Origin: a virus
Strand: one strand, 5' to 3'
Virus record (IMG/VR): IMGVR_UViG_3300037493_001706
Coordinates: 1-32,890 of that record
DNA length: 32,890 bases
Shown here: in pieces, positions 11,740 to 21,504 of the stretch
How the letters are laid out: each line of letters starts with the position of its first letter
How positions within the stretch are numbered: position 1 is the first letter of the stretch
Notes under the pieces: model-generated
Seen by the model: only the letters and a program-made list of their open reading frames with translations
The model's database searches: none
Told to the model about the DNA's origin: nothing
Made by a program: the position numbers and the translations under genes

Positions 11740-14700
11740 TCACTGCTTGGAGTCCTTGGATGCTGCGCCAGTGATGGTTCCTCGGATCGCATCCCACGGA
11801 CCAGTCGGTTCCACACGGTCGGTTGCAACGTCCGTCCAGTAGATGAACGGCTTGGCGACAGCGTCGAGCGGGATCTTGAACCAGATCGAAAAGAAGGTAG
11901 CCGCATCGCTGATGGTCTTGCCCGATGGGTCGGTGAAGGTCTTGCCCGTGATGGTTTTGCCAGCGAACGTAGCCGCGCGTTCCAACGCGAAGATGCTGGG
12001 CGCAGAGCCGATGCGATCGTCATACGGCTTGTCGTTCAGCCGGTTGATGACACCGACCATCAGCGGACCCGCGTAGGGGATCGTGCCCGCCGTGCCGGTC
12101 AACGGTGCCGCAACCAAGGCGTCGAACCAGATGTCCGAGTAGCCATCCTCATCATCATCGTCGAACAGTGTGCCCTTGACGAAGGAGATGATCGCCGTGC
12201 CTACCGCGAACGGGATCATCATCGACCACAGATACATGTACGCAGCCTTGGCACCGCCGACCTTCCAACCATACTGCTCGATGTCGCCCTTGCCCTTCCA
12301 GTAGCCGTTGTTGAGGAGCATGACGAAGTAGTTCTGGAACTGCGTGAACCACTGGTGGAGAGCCGTGCCAGCCTCGTAAGCCGAGATCGACTCTGGGTTG
12401 AGCGCGCCTTGCGTCCGTCGCACCGTGCTTCCAGCCCTAGCCACCGCTTCCGCATCCGCATCCTCCTCGGACATGGCCGCGACCGATGGATCGGACATCG
12501 CCTTGTCGTATGCAGCCATCCACACCGTGGCGTCGATGATGTTCTGCACGAACGCTTGCGGCTTGTAACCCTTGGTCGCCGCCAAGTCCTGCAACTTGGT
12601 CATCCAGTTCGGGTCCTCAAACACGGCGCGGGTGTCAGCCGAGATGTCGAACATCTGGTTCTCAAACCGCTGGCGCATACCTTCGTCGGCTTCCGCGATC
12701 TTGCCGAACACATCACCGAAGTTGGTCATCACATGGTGCAGAGCCTTCGCCATGCGGTCGGCACCGACTTCGGGAACAGCAACGGCAAGCCCCGTGGACT
12801 GTCCGATGATGTTTCCGTAGTTGCCGACCATGCGAGTCAAGCCAACCGACTGCTTGATTTGCCGCGCCCACTTGTCGATGCCGGGGTACGAGCTAGGCGT
12901 GCTGGTGGATTGGAACGCGATGCGTTGCAGCCACTTGTCAATGGCGTCCGTGAACAGCGTCTCGTCGTAACGCTCCAGCGCCCCCATCACATTCTGGTGC
13001 TTCAGCAGTTTCATCACCTCGCCCAGCTTCGGCTGGATGTTGATAAAGCGGATCTGCTCGCCCAGCACAGACGGGATCTTCCGCAAGTCCATCAGCAGCG
13101 GATAGACCGCACCCGTGCGCTTCTTGCCTGCACCAGACTTCACGCGAGCGAGCGCAACACGGTGAGTCTTCAGGGTCTCTTGGTTCAGGTCGCGGAACTT
13201 TGCGTCCACGTTGCGCTCAGGGTCTGCACGCAGCGGGATGTAACCGCCCTTGAACGTGCCGATCGGGGTCACGATGTCCAAGTGCTCGATCGCTTCTGGC
13301 GGATGCCCGAACACCTTGCGCCATGCTTGGAAGTAGGGCTTCTGCAACTTGGCGAACAGCGCGAACAGCTTCTCTACAGCCTTGAAGTCCGCTGCCGTGA
13401 GCGTGCCGTTGAGCACGAGTTCGTTGATCGTCTCCTGCCATGCACTGTCATCAAGCGTGCCGTCATCGCGAACAGCACCCCATGGCGTGCGGTCGCTCGT
13501 GCCAGCGCGAAGGAGCTTGTCCTTGCCGGTGACGCTGCCGCTGTAGAGGATCGCGTGCAGCAGTTCCCACTTGTCGGCGAACTTGTATTTCAGCCGTGGC
13601 GCGTCGATGTCCTTCTGGCCAGTGTCGCGAATCGCCTTGAAGATCGCGTTGAACTCGGCGTTGAACTCGGCCCACTGCTTCCGGTAGGCAACCGACGCAT
13701 CGTTCAGCGGTCGCCACACCATCTTCGTCCATGGACCGGGCGTGCCACCGTCAAGGTAGAGGAACAGGTTCTCCAATCGCGTGACATGCGCGCGATGGCC
13801 CATGAACATGCCCATCCTCTTGCGAGCCTCAGTGCGCCTCGCATTCACGTTGTCGGCGACTTCTGGCGCACCACGGTCCACCAGCTTCTGCTCAAGCAGC
13901 GGTGCGGCTTCATCGACCAGCATCTGCTTGCCGTCGATCTCCACCTTCTTCATGTCCGACGCTTCTTGCCAGATGGCTTCGATAGCGTCCGTGGCGTTCT
14001 TGAACTCGTCCAGCGTGATCGACTTGTAGACTTGCTTCTGCGAGCGAGTCAGCTTGCCGCCGATGACGTTGCGCCGTGCGCGGGCTTCTTCCACGACGTT
14101 CGCGGCAACAGCGAGGATCTCCGCTAGCTCGCGGTGCATTTCCTCGTCGTAGGTCTTGATGTTCTCGATCTTGGCCTTGGCATCGACGAACTTGGCAGAC
14201 CCAGCGATCTCGTAGAGACCAGCGAGTGCGCGTGCGGCAAGTGCGGTCTCGTAGTGCCGACCCTTGCCCAGATCCTTGTCGCCGACCTTGCCCATCTTCT
14301 TGATGGACGCAATCCGCTTCTCGATCTCCTTCTTCTCCTGCGTAGCAAGGCGCGCAAGCTCGGTTTGCAGCAACTCCTGCCGCTTGTATTGCAGAGCCTC
14401 AAACGTGCCGTTGGGCTTGCCCATCGCCTTCTCTGCCATGCGGCGAGCGCGAACAGCAGCGGCGTCGAACTTGCGAACGTCGATGTCGCCGACGTTCATG
14501 CCGTTGAGGATCGTGATGGCAGCGATACGCGCAGCATCGCGCAGCACCCCCAGCGGCATCATCATCTTGCTGAGTGCCCGGAACTCCATCGCGATCATGT
14601 CAGCGCGAAGGTCGTTGTGGATCGCAGACGCGATCGTCTCCTCCACCTTCTGCGGATCAGACAGTTCGCTGAACTCGGCTTCGATACGGCGGTCGGTGAC

Positions 14701-17700
14701 TTCCTCGATCTTCTCCTCGATCGACGGGGATGCGATGATCTGGCGGATCATGGTCGCTGCGTCCTTGAAGCCGAAGGACTCGGCCACTTCGCGCGGGTCG
14801 AGACCGACCGTGGCGACCATGCCTTCCAGCTTGTCGAGAACCTGAGTCGCGACCTTGGGCATACCCAAGTCGATGCGGGCCGAAAGGTCCTTGATCCGGC
14901 TCTGAAGGGCAGGGATGCGAGCCTTCAGATCCTGCATCGAGGCTGCGCGGCTTTCCTTGAACGTCGAGTAGAGCGTCTTGACTGTGTTGCGCTCCTTCCT
15001 TGCCTCCTCGACAACTCGCTTGTTGTCATCAATCGCGTTCTCGCGCTTGACGTTGTAGTGCTCGCGATTGAACTGCTTGCTCCGGCGCTGCTTGTTGTAT
15101 GCCTCGGTCTCAGCGTCCCTGAACTCCTTCTTCTTCCGGCTCTCGACTAGCTGGAAAGTCTCAGGTTGCTTGAACAGACGAAGCGATTGGTCGAACTCGT
15201 TGCGACCGATCATCAACGGGTAGTCGGTCTCGCTCTCCTTTAGAGCCTCTAGCTTGTATCCCTTGGGGAGCAGCTTCTGGTGCTTCTTGACATCTTCAGG
15301 AGTCGCCTTCTTGGTTCCAGAAGAACCCCACTCCTTGATCTTGGCGTCGATGTCATCCGGCTCCTTCAGCCTCGGAGGAACCGGCTTCTTTGCACCCTTC
15401 TCCTTCTCGTTGATGGCAGCGATGTCCTTCTTGAACTGCGCATCCTCATCAGTCTGCGACTTCTCGATCTCATCGAGGTTCTTCTTCGCAGACACAAGGT
15501 CTTCAACAGCCTTGTCGCGCGCCTCGATGGCACTCTCGACAGACTTCGGGATCTGCTGCTGCTCAAGTTCGCCGACGTTCTGACCGAAGCCAACCATCGA
15601 CTCGATGGCGTCGATCTGCAACTTGTGAACGCCAGTGACGATCTTGCCTTCGCCCTTCTGGTTGGCGATGACGCGGACTCGCTTTGACTCCTTCTGCGTC
15701 CCGTCCGTGTAGAGGATCTTGCCGGTCAGCAGGTAGTTGATCGCTTGGTAGACCGGGCGGCTGCGAACTTCCCTCGCGGTCTCCTCGCGCAGAGCCTTGC
15801 GAACTTCCTGCTTCTGCCGGTCGATCTTGCTGCGGATCTCGTCAGCCTTTCGCTTGTAGTAGCCGACCGTGGCGAGCGAGTGCTGGTCAAGCGTGTTCAA
15901 CGCCTTCTCAAACTGCGACTGCGATACCTCCTGCAACTCGCTCCACTGCGCGTCCGACATGCCATCGGGCTTCGCCTCAAACATCGGCTGGAGCTTCCGA
16001 GCGGCATACGCCTCCTCGATCATCCGCTCGCTGGCCAGCATGTTGTCGAACCAACGGCGAATCTCTGGCGTGAGGATCGGCAAGTCCTCCAGCGGCAGTC
16101 CTTGCTTCGCAATCTCCTTGCGATACTGCTCGTTCATGCTGCCACGGATGTCCTTGTAGACATCCAAGATCCAGCGGCGCATGTTGTTGAACAGCTTCGC
16201 CAAGCCCTTGGTCGGTGCCTTGCCTTCCGCCCAGTAGATGGGGGCGTTGTAGGCGATCTGCTCGTAACGCTTGACGCGCTCTGGCTTCGACAGCGCGTTC
16301 CATTCGTCCATCGACTTCAAGCCGAAGAAGTCAAGCAACGTCTGCGCATCCTGCTTTGCGAAGGCGGGGGCGTTGGGATCTTGAGCCAGCGCCAACGTGA
16401 CATCGGTCCAGAAGTGCGAGAGTTCGTGCATGAACTCTGGCAGCTTTGCCGACTTCGTCAGCGTGATCTTGTGTTCGCCGACTGAGTATTGGGCGGTGGA
16501 GCCTGCTTTAAGCGTGCTCGGAGAACGCGACATCTGAGGGTCGCCAGCCTGGTTGATGACTTCACCAGTCGCATCGAATCCAAGTGACTCGTAAAACTTG
16601 ACGAGACCACTTCGGCTCGTGGCGTTGTCCAGTGGCGATGCGTCAAGCGTAAGGGTTACGTTTTGTGCATCTGCTTGGGCAACAAGTGCAGACATTGCAG
16701 CCCTGGCGCTACCGGTCCCCCTCTTGGCTTTCGTCGTACGAACGCTAGAGACCTTGATAGATCCAGACCGTGCGTCAAGAACAATCGTCGTGTCCCCGAC
16801 CTTGACGGTCCTTATTGCGTTGCCTTCGGAAACATATGACAGGTCAAACAACGGCTGAATGTTGGGTCCGGATTCTCCGATCGCATTCAGACCCACACCC
16901 GTAACATTCATCTCCCCCACCCCAATCTTGAGCGGGAACTTGGCGTAGACATCCTCGGGCGTGATGCGCGTCTTGCCGAACAGCGCCTGCGCTTCCTCGG
17001 GGCTCTGGTTGACGCGAGCCGCGAAGTTCTGGAACCAAGTCTTGGCGGCAAGGGTTGCACCGCGCACCTTGTCATCGGCGTCGAACACGCCGCTGCCCTT
17101 CACTTGCTCGTAGATCGACTTGCCAACGCGGGCTGCGGATTCGGCAAAGTCCTTGTCCTGCATCGCCATCTCGCCGTGAGCGGCGATGTTCTGCTGGAAC
17201 TGGCTGATGACTTCCTTCGCCTCAAACTGCGACATCGCGTCCACGGCGGTCTTGATGTGCGGCAGGATGGCTTCCTGGAAGCCTGTGCGGGCCGTCCTTG
17301 CCACGAAGTCGCCAGCAGGGATCTCGACTAGCCCACCGCTCTGGAGCGCCGCAGTCAGCCTTGCAGCCAGCCCAGGGATCACCTTGTCGGCGGACTCTGG
17401 CGTCTCGCCCAGTGCGTTCAGCACCTCGCCAAGTTTGTCGGGTGCGACGTAGAACGTGCCTGCACCGCTGGCGTCCGCCATGTCCTGCACGGTGTCCGCT
17501 GCGACATCGGGGTTGCGCTTCTTCGTAGCGGTCGCGTCTACCGCCTTGACCAGATTGCCAAGCGTCTGGAACGCAGCATCGGCACGCTTCGCCTTCGCCA
17601 AGTCCACGCGAAGCGCGAGACCGGGAGCGACAGCGCTCAGGAGACCGGCTTGGTAAAGCGTCTCCTCAAACATGCTGGCGAGCGAGTCCGACAGGTCATC

Positions 17701-18885
17701 CGCCTTCGACGGGTCGGCGAACTCGCGCAGCAAGACATCGGGCGAATACTGCTTCGCGATCTTGCGGCCAAGGTGTTCGACCACGGTCTGGCTGGCTTCG
17801 GTCAAACCTTCTGCGCCGAGCGTCTGCGCGTATCGCGTCAAGCCGGTCTTGAGCGCGCTGCGGGTGGTCAGTTGGGTGAAGGCTTCCGAGACACCTTCCT
17901 TGGTCAGTCGCTTGGCGATTGTGTCGCTGATGAGCCGCTTCGCCAACGGCTTCACGAGGAAGGACGTAGCGGTGCCCATGGACGCCGTTTCCAGCGCAGA
18001 GCCGATGATGCCAACGCCGAAGCTCGCGTAGTAGGCGGCGTCCTCGTCGTATCCTTCGTCCACCATCTGGCGGAACGCCGAGCCCGACATCGAAGTCTGC
18101 CAGCGGACGAATGCTTCCGAAGTGAAGCCGATGCCGAAGCCGGTGATGAACGAGGCAGGGACGGTAGCGACTGCGGCGGGCAACGTGGCAATGCCTGCCG
18201 AAGTCGCGATGCTCGTCATGGTCGCCGATGTCACGCCGAGCGCGATACCAGTCTTGATCGCAGACTCGGATACGACGCCCATCTGCCCAAGCGACCGTGC
18301 AGCGCCACCGAAGAAGCCTCCCGAAGTCATCGGCAAGTCTTCTTGCGCGGTGCGCAGCGACTCAAGTTGCGCCTCCTCCTGCGCTGTGGCGGTCTTCTGC
18401 GCCTTCTTCCACTCAAGCTCGCCAGCCTTCTGCGTCACCGCGCCAGCCTGGAACTGCTTCGTGATGTTCTCCACGAAGCCAAGGTTCGCAACGTCATCAT
18501 GCGTGATGCGCGCGAACTCCAGGTCCAGGAGCTTGCCAGCGAGCACCGGGTTGCTCCTGGTCATGTTCATCTCAGCGACCTTGCGCCGCTTGGCCCATTC
18601 GCGCATGACCGCGATGTTCTTCTCAACCAAGTCTGGCGTCTGCCCGATCTCGCCTGCGATACGCACGGCTTCCGCACGGAGGTTCGCGTCCTTCTTCACC
18701 GCTAGGCGGAAGGTGTTGAGCATCTGCTGCTCGCGCGCCGCGTCCATCTTGGCGAACACGGCATCGTCTTCTGCGTCGATCTGCGGGACCGACTGACGCA
18801 TCCGCTGCGCAGCCATGGGATCGCCAGGGCTCGGCATCTGGAACGGGAGCGGATCGCCACCTTGATTGGTGTCTAGGCTGGTCAT
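11740..18885 (-). CDS. Giant 2381-residue internal virion (polyvalent-type) protein
   Basis: The last structural gene of the late operon, after two smaller internal-protein genes. The order of segments is: a polar N-terminus (1-195); hydrophobic Gly/Ala/Thr segments (about 205-330) that could insert in membrane; a GNAT-like domain (about 680-785) with K-R-G-T-G at 721-725 and FYESLGF; a metallopeptidase-like domain with HELSH at 820-824 and a later Glu (E875 in YEQIAYN); a long charged coiled-coil region (about 990-1480); a helical domain with YLDGGTPGPW near 1705; and C-terminal hydrophobic segments near 2225-2300. This matches phage large polyvalent proteins ejected with the DNA. The ATG overlaps the previous stop (ATGA). 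Enzyme activities are inferred from motifs only. Confidence 0.8.
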   Translation of the reverse strand: MTSLDTNQGGDPLPFQMPSPGDPMAAQRMRQSVPQIDAEDDAVFAKMDAAREQQMLNTFRLAVKKDANLRAEAVRIAGEIGQTPDLVEKNIAVMREWAKRRKVAEMNMTRSNPVLAGKLLDLEFARITHDDVANLGFVENITKQFQAGAVTQKAGELEWKKAQKTATAQEEAQLESLRTAQEDLPMTSGGFFGGAARSLGQMGVVSESAIKTGIALGVTSATMTSIATSAGIATLPAAVATVPASFITGFGIGFTSEAFVRWQTSMSGSAFRQMVDEGYDEDAAYYASFGVGIIGSALETASMGTATSFLVKPLAKRLISDTIAKRLTKEGVSEAFTQLTTRSALKTGLTRYAQTLGAEGLTEASQTVVEHLGRKIAKQYSPDVLLREFADPSKADDLSDSLASMFEETLYQAGLLSAVAPGLALRVDLAKAKRADAAFQTLGNLVKAVDATATKKRNPDVAADTVQDMADASGAGTFYVAPDKLGEVLNALGETPESADKVIPGLAARLTAALQSGGLVEIPAGDFVARTARTGFQEAILPHIKTAVDAMSQFEAKEVISQFQQNIAAHGEMAMQDKDFAESAARVGKSIYEQVKGSGVFDADDKVRGATLAAKTWFQNFAARVNQSPEEAQALFGKTRITPEDVYAKFPLKIGVGEMNVTGVGLNAIGESGPNIQPLFDLSYVSEGNAIRTVKVGDTTIVLDARSGSIKVSSVRTTKAKRGTGSARAAMSALVAQADAQNVTLTLDASPLDNATSRSGLVKFYESLGFDATGEVINQAGDPQMSRSPSTLKAGSTAQYSVGEHKITLTKSAKLPEFMHELSHFWTDVTLALAQDPNAPAFAKQDAQTLLDFFGLKSMDEWNALSKPERVKRYEQIAYNAPIYWAEGKAPTKGLAKLFNNMRRWILDVYKDIRGSMNEQYRKEIAKQGLPLEDLPILTPEIRRWFDNMLASERMIEEAYAARKLQPMFEAKPDGMSDAQWSELQEVSQSQFEKALNTLDQHSLATVGYYKRKADEIRSKIDRQKQEVRKALREETAREVRSRPVYQAINYLLTGKILYTDGTQKESKRVRVIANQKGEGKIVTGVHKLQIDAIESMVGFGQNVGELEQQQIPKSVESAIEARDKAVEDLVSAKKNLDEIEKSQTDEDAQFKKDIAAINEKEKGAKKPVPPRLKEPDDIDAKIKEWGSSGTKKATPEDVKKHQKLLPKGYKLEALKESETDYPLMIGRNEFDQSLRLFKQPETFQLVESRKKKEFRDAETEAYNKQRRSKQFNREHYNVKRENAIDDNKRVVEEARKERNTVKTLYSTFKESRAASMQDLKARIPALQSRIKDLSARIDLGMPKVATQVLDKLEGMVATVGLDPREVAESFGFKDAATMIRQIIASPSIEEKIEEVTDRRIEAEFSELSDPQKVEETIASAIHNDLRADMIAMEFRALSKMMMPLGVLRDAARIAAITILNGMNVGDIDVRKFDAAAVRARRMAEKAMGKPNGTFEALQYKRQELLQTELARLATQEKKEIEKRIASIKKMGKVGDKDLGKGRHYETALAARALAGLYEIAGSAKFVDAKAKIENIKTYDEEMHRELAEILAVAANVVEEARARRNVIGGKLTRSQKQVYKSITLDEFKNATDAIEAIWQEASDMKKVEIDGKQMLVDEAAPLLEQKLVDRGAPEVADNVNARRTEARKRMGMFMGHRAHVTRLENLFLYLDGGTPGPWTKMVWRPLNDASVAYRKQWAEFNAEFNAIFKAIRDTGQKDIDAPRLKYKFADKWELLHAILYSGSVTGKDKLLRAGTSDRTPWGAVRDDGTLDDSAWQETINELVLNGTLTAADFKAVEKLFALFAKLQKPYFQAWRKVFGHPPEAIEHLDIVTPIGTFKGGYIPLRADPERNVDAKFRDLNQETLKTHRVALARVKSGAGKKRTGAVYPLLMDLRKIPSVLGEQIRFINIQPKLGEVMKLLKHQNVMGALERYDETLFTDAIDKWLQRIAFQSTSTPSSYPGIDKWARQIKQSVGLTRMVGNYGNIIGQSTGLAVAVPEVGADRMAKALHHVMTNFGDVFGKIAEADEGMRQRFENQMFDISADTRAVFEDPNWMTKLQDLAATKGYKPQAFVQNIIDATVWMAAYDKAMSDPSVAAMSEEDADAEAVARAGSTVRRTQGALNPESISAYEAGTALHQWFTQFQNYFVMLLNNGYWKGKGDIEQYGWKVGGAKAAYMYLWSMMIPFAVGTAIISFVKGTLFDDDDEDGYSDIWFDALVAAPLTGTAGTIPYAGPLMVGVINRLNDKPYDDRIGSAPSIFALERAATFAGKTITGKTFTDPSGKTISDAATFFSIWFKIPLDAVAKPFIYWTDVATDRVEPTGPWDAIRGTITGAASKDSKQ

Positions 18886-20801
18886 CGGTAGACACCAAAG
18901 AACACACCGTCAACGTAAGCGTCCATGATCGCCTTCTGGATGTCCTTGTTCATCTCGCCAGGGCGCTGCACTTGGTTGGGCGCAAGAGGGAACGTTGAGC
19001 CAGCGCGGGGCTGATCAAGATACCCAGGGCTCCCGCTGGCAACATAGAACTCGGCGATGCTCTGGCTTGTCACCATCATCCCTCGCTGTTGCAACGCGCG
19101 AGTCGCACGATCGACTTGCTCAGGCGGAATGCGAGCCATGAACACCGGCTTTCCGCTGACTAGGACGCTGATCTCGTTCGGGTCTGCGTTCCCGATGTCG
19201 ATCAAGCGGACAGGGTCGCCGTCGTTGAGCACGAAGTCGGTCTCGATAGTGTCAGCGATCTTCTGGATCTCTTGCACGAGAGCTTTGCGACCATGGCGGC
19301 TTGGGTCAGACTCAAGGCTAACGACAGCGGCATTCACCTTGGATCGGAGGTTGTCATACTTGACACGGTTATCGCCACCGTCTTCCTTGCCGATCGACGT
19401 TTCCTTGATGTAGCCAAGTCTCCGCGCCGCGTTGTTGATGACTTCGTCGCGATCGAAGATGCCGCGATCTTCCTCGGTCATCGAGCCCTTGGCACGGTTG
19501 CGCAACGCGCGAGCGTAGGCCATGTCCTGCGGATCAAGCTGCGTCGATAGCGTGGTCTCAAACACGGCATCGCTGCCAGACGCAAACGCGACAGGATCTT
19601 CTTCTGCGGCGCGCGTCACCATGCTCAGGACTTCTGGGTTGGTCACGACGCGCCCGTTGCGAGCGAAGTTGTTGATCCAGTCCCATGAGCCAGACTCGGT
19701 TGCCCACTTCTTGAGTTCGGCAGGAGCGCGCTCTGGCGTCAGGTTCTTGTTTTCCATCAGCCACTTCTGCCACTCGCCTTGCTTTGCAGCCTGCTGCTCT
19801 GCCTTGCCGATGTTGTTGATGCGGTGCTCGTCCAAGATGCGGCTGATGGCGTTGTCGCGAACGCCGACAGGAATGCCATCCTTGGCGGCATACAGCGACT
19901 GGATGTGATCGACCTTCTCTTGCAGAGACTTGCCAGCGATCTCGGGGCTGGACGCAAGACGCTGCGCTTGGTCGTTCTCAGTCGCGCCTTGAACCAGCTT
20001 CTTCAGGTCGGCGGCAACCTCGGGTGCGATCTCACCAGCAGCAGACGCGGCGTCCAGATGCTCCTGCGCCTTCTGCGGGTTCTGATCCGCCATGCCGCGA
20101 ATGATGGACGAATGGGCGTTCGTGGTCGCTTGCAGCCGGGTCTCGTTGTATTGCGCGCTGCCGATCGGGTGCCCGCTCAACTCAGCGATGCGGTCGGCTT
20201 CGCCTAGCAAGCCCTTCTTGGCAACGGAGTAGGCTGCAACACCTTCGGGGTCCGTCCTGGTGGCATTCCTCTCCATGTCTCGGACGAAGTTGCTACCACG
20301 AACCTGCGACTCGCCGATCTCCCACACCTTCGCCTGCTTGGTGTAGTGCTCGTTGGCATCGCTCGTCGCTTGGCGGATGCGCTTCTGCGCGTTCTCGCCC
20401 CAAATCTGCCGTTGCAGCGGGTTCTGCAAGCCCTTCTCGATGTCCTTCTGCTTCTTCGCCAAGGCGTCGAACGCAACCTGCCGGTTGTCCACGGCGACCT
20501 TACCGACTTGGTTGAGATACCCCGACTTGGGGTCGCGCATGATGCTCTCGATCTCGTCGGCGAGGATGTTGTCGTGCCGCTTGATGTTGGCCGAGTCCAC
20601 CTCGTCTTGGGCCTTCATGGCGCGGTCAATGACCAAGCCACCAAGCTCATGGACGAGACGCCCGGCTTCCTGCATCTGCTGCGGTGCGAAGTTCTGCATC
20701 GGGAGCGTCTGCTGCGCCTGCAACGGCACCATGCCGCCGACTTGCGGATCTACGCTCGGGACGAATGGTCGATGACCTCCGAGCCCTGGGACACGGGGCA
20801 T
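18882..20801 (-). CDS. Internal virion protein (639 residues)
   Basis: A largely helical, Gln/Ala/Lys-rich protein lying between a short internal protein and the giant protein, the place of T7 gp15-type internal virion proteins that form the ejection channel. I use the ATG at 20801, which overlaps the previous stop as TGATG and has AGGAGG six bases upstream; an in-frame ATG at 20837 would add 12 residues. There are no cysteines of note, no signal peptide and no lysozyme or transglycosylase motif that I can recognise. The role is inferred from gene order, size and composition. Confidence 0.7.
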   Translation of the reverse strand: MPRVPGLGGHRPFVPSVDPQVGGMVPLQAQQTLPMQNFAPQQMQEAGRLVHELGGLVIDRAMKAQDEVDSANIKRHDNILADEIESIMRDPKSGYLNQVGKVAVDNRQVAFDALAKKQKDIEKGLQNPLQRQIWGENAQKRIRQATSDANEHYTKQAKVWEIGESQVRGSNFVRDMERNATRTDPEGVAAYSVAKKGLLGEADRIAELSGHPIGSAQYNETRLQATTNAHSSIIRGMADQNPQKAQEHLDAASAAGEIAPEVAADLKKLVQGATENDQAQRLASSPEIAGKSLQEKVDHIQSLYAAKDGIPVGVRDNAISRILDEHRINNIGKAEQQAAKQGEWQKWLMENKNLTPERAPAELKKWATESGSWDWINNFARNGRVVTNPEVLSMVTRAAEEDPVAFASGSDAVFETTLSTQLDPQDMAYARALRNRAKGSMTEEDRGIFDRDEVINNAARRLGYIKETSIGKEDGGDNRVKYDNLRSKVNAAVVSLESDPSRHGRKALVQEIQKIADTIETDFVLNDGDPVRLIDIGNADPNEISVLVSGKPVFMARIPPEQVDRATRALQQRGMMVTSQSIAEFYVASGSPGYLDQPRAGSTFPLAPNQVQRPGEMNKDIQKAIMDAYVDGVFFGVYR

Positions 20802-21502
20802 CAGTAGCCTCCTCGGCTTGAACTGTAGTGATCCCATCTCCCAGACACTTGCCTAGCAGTCCCAAGCAAGTACGAAGCTCCTGCGTGGAACCCCGTCGCT
20901 CCAGGATTGATCGTGCGGGCCGAGGATCGCGCACTGCGCGCACTGAGACCGGCAAACGCCCCTTGGTTGCGGTAGTTGACAGCCTGCATCCTGGCGGCGT
21001 TTGCGGCCCTTACGGCGTTGACGTTGATCGTCATCGTGTCGATCTCCTTGATGATGTCGCTGCTGGCAACATGCTCGGCGGCAGAGCCAACACCGGCTTG
21101 GATACCGCGTGCGGCAAGGCTCGCTTCCTGCGATGCCTTCTCGGCACCAGCGCGCATGGTGTATTGCCCGATCTGCTTTTGACCGGCTTCCAGGATCTGC
21201 TGCGCCTGCACCTCGGCAGCGCGGGCGTTCATGTTGCTGACAGACTGCTGATACTCCAGCGACAGGGCTTCGCTCTTGAGCTTGTATTGGGCGCTCTTGG
21301 CTTCGTAGAAGGAGCCGATCGCGGTAGATGCGGCACCTACGATGGCAAGGATCATCCCGACAGGTCCACCGGCCATCAGCCCAGCGCCACCGCCGCCACC
21401 GCCCCCGCCGCTGTCACTGCCCATGTTGAAGGCAGAGTTCTGCCCCAGCGACCCGGCACCGTCGCCACCCCAGAATCCGTAAGAAGGTCCGCCACCAGCC
21501 AT
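20801..21502 (-). CDS. Small internal virion protein (gp14-like)
   Basis: The 233-residue protein starts with a Gly-rich region including eight consecutive Gly (about 32-39). A hydrophobic segment (about 43-65, VGMILAIVGAASTAIGSF) follows, then a long Ala/Gln-rich amphipathic helix (about 70-190). This plan and its place directly after the nozzle gene match the gp14-type internal virion proteins that insert in the outer membrane during ejection. GGAGG lies before the ATG, and the stop overlaps the next start. Confidence 0.72.
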   Translation of the reverse strand: MAGGGPSYGFWGGDGAGSLGQNSAFNMGSDSGGGGGGGGAGLMAGGPVGMILAIVGAASTAIGSFYEAKSAQYKLKSEALSLEYQQSVSNMNARAAEVQAQQILEAGQKQIGQYTMRAGAEKASQEASLAARGIQAGVGSAAEHVASSDIIKEIDTMTINVNAVRAANAARMQAVNYRNQGAFAGLSARSARSSARTINPGATGFHAGASYLLGTARQVSGRWDHYSSSRGGY

Positions 21503-21504
21503 GT

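Noticed and set aside
12355-14127. 590-codon open frame on the plus strand
   Set aside because: It lies wholly antisense to the giant internal protein gene, is rich in Arg, His, Leu and Val in a way typical of a mirror frame of GC-rich DNA, has no ribosome site and resembles no family.
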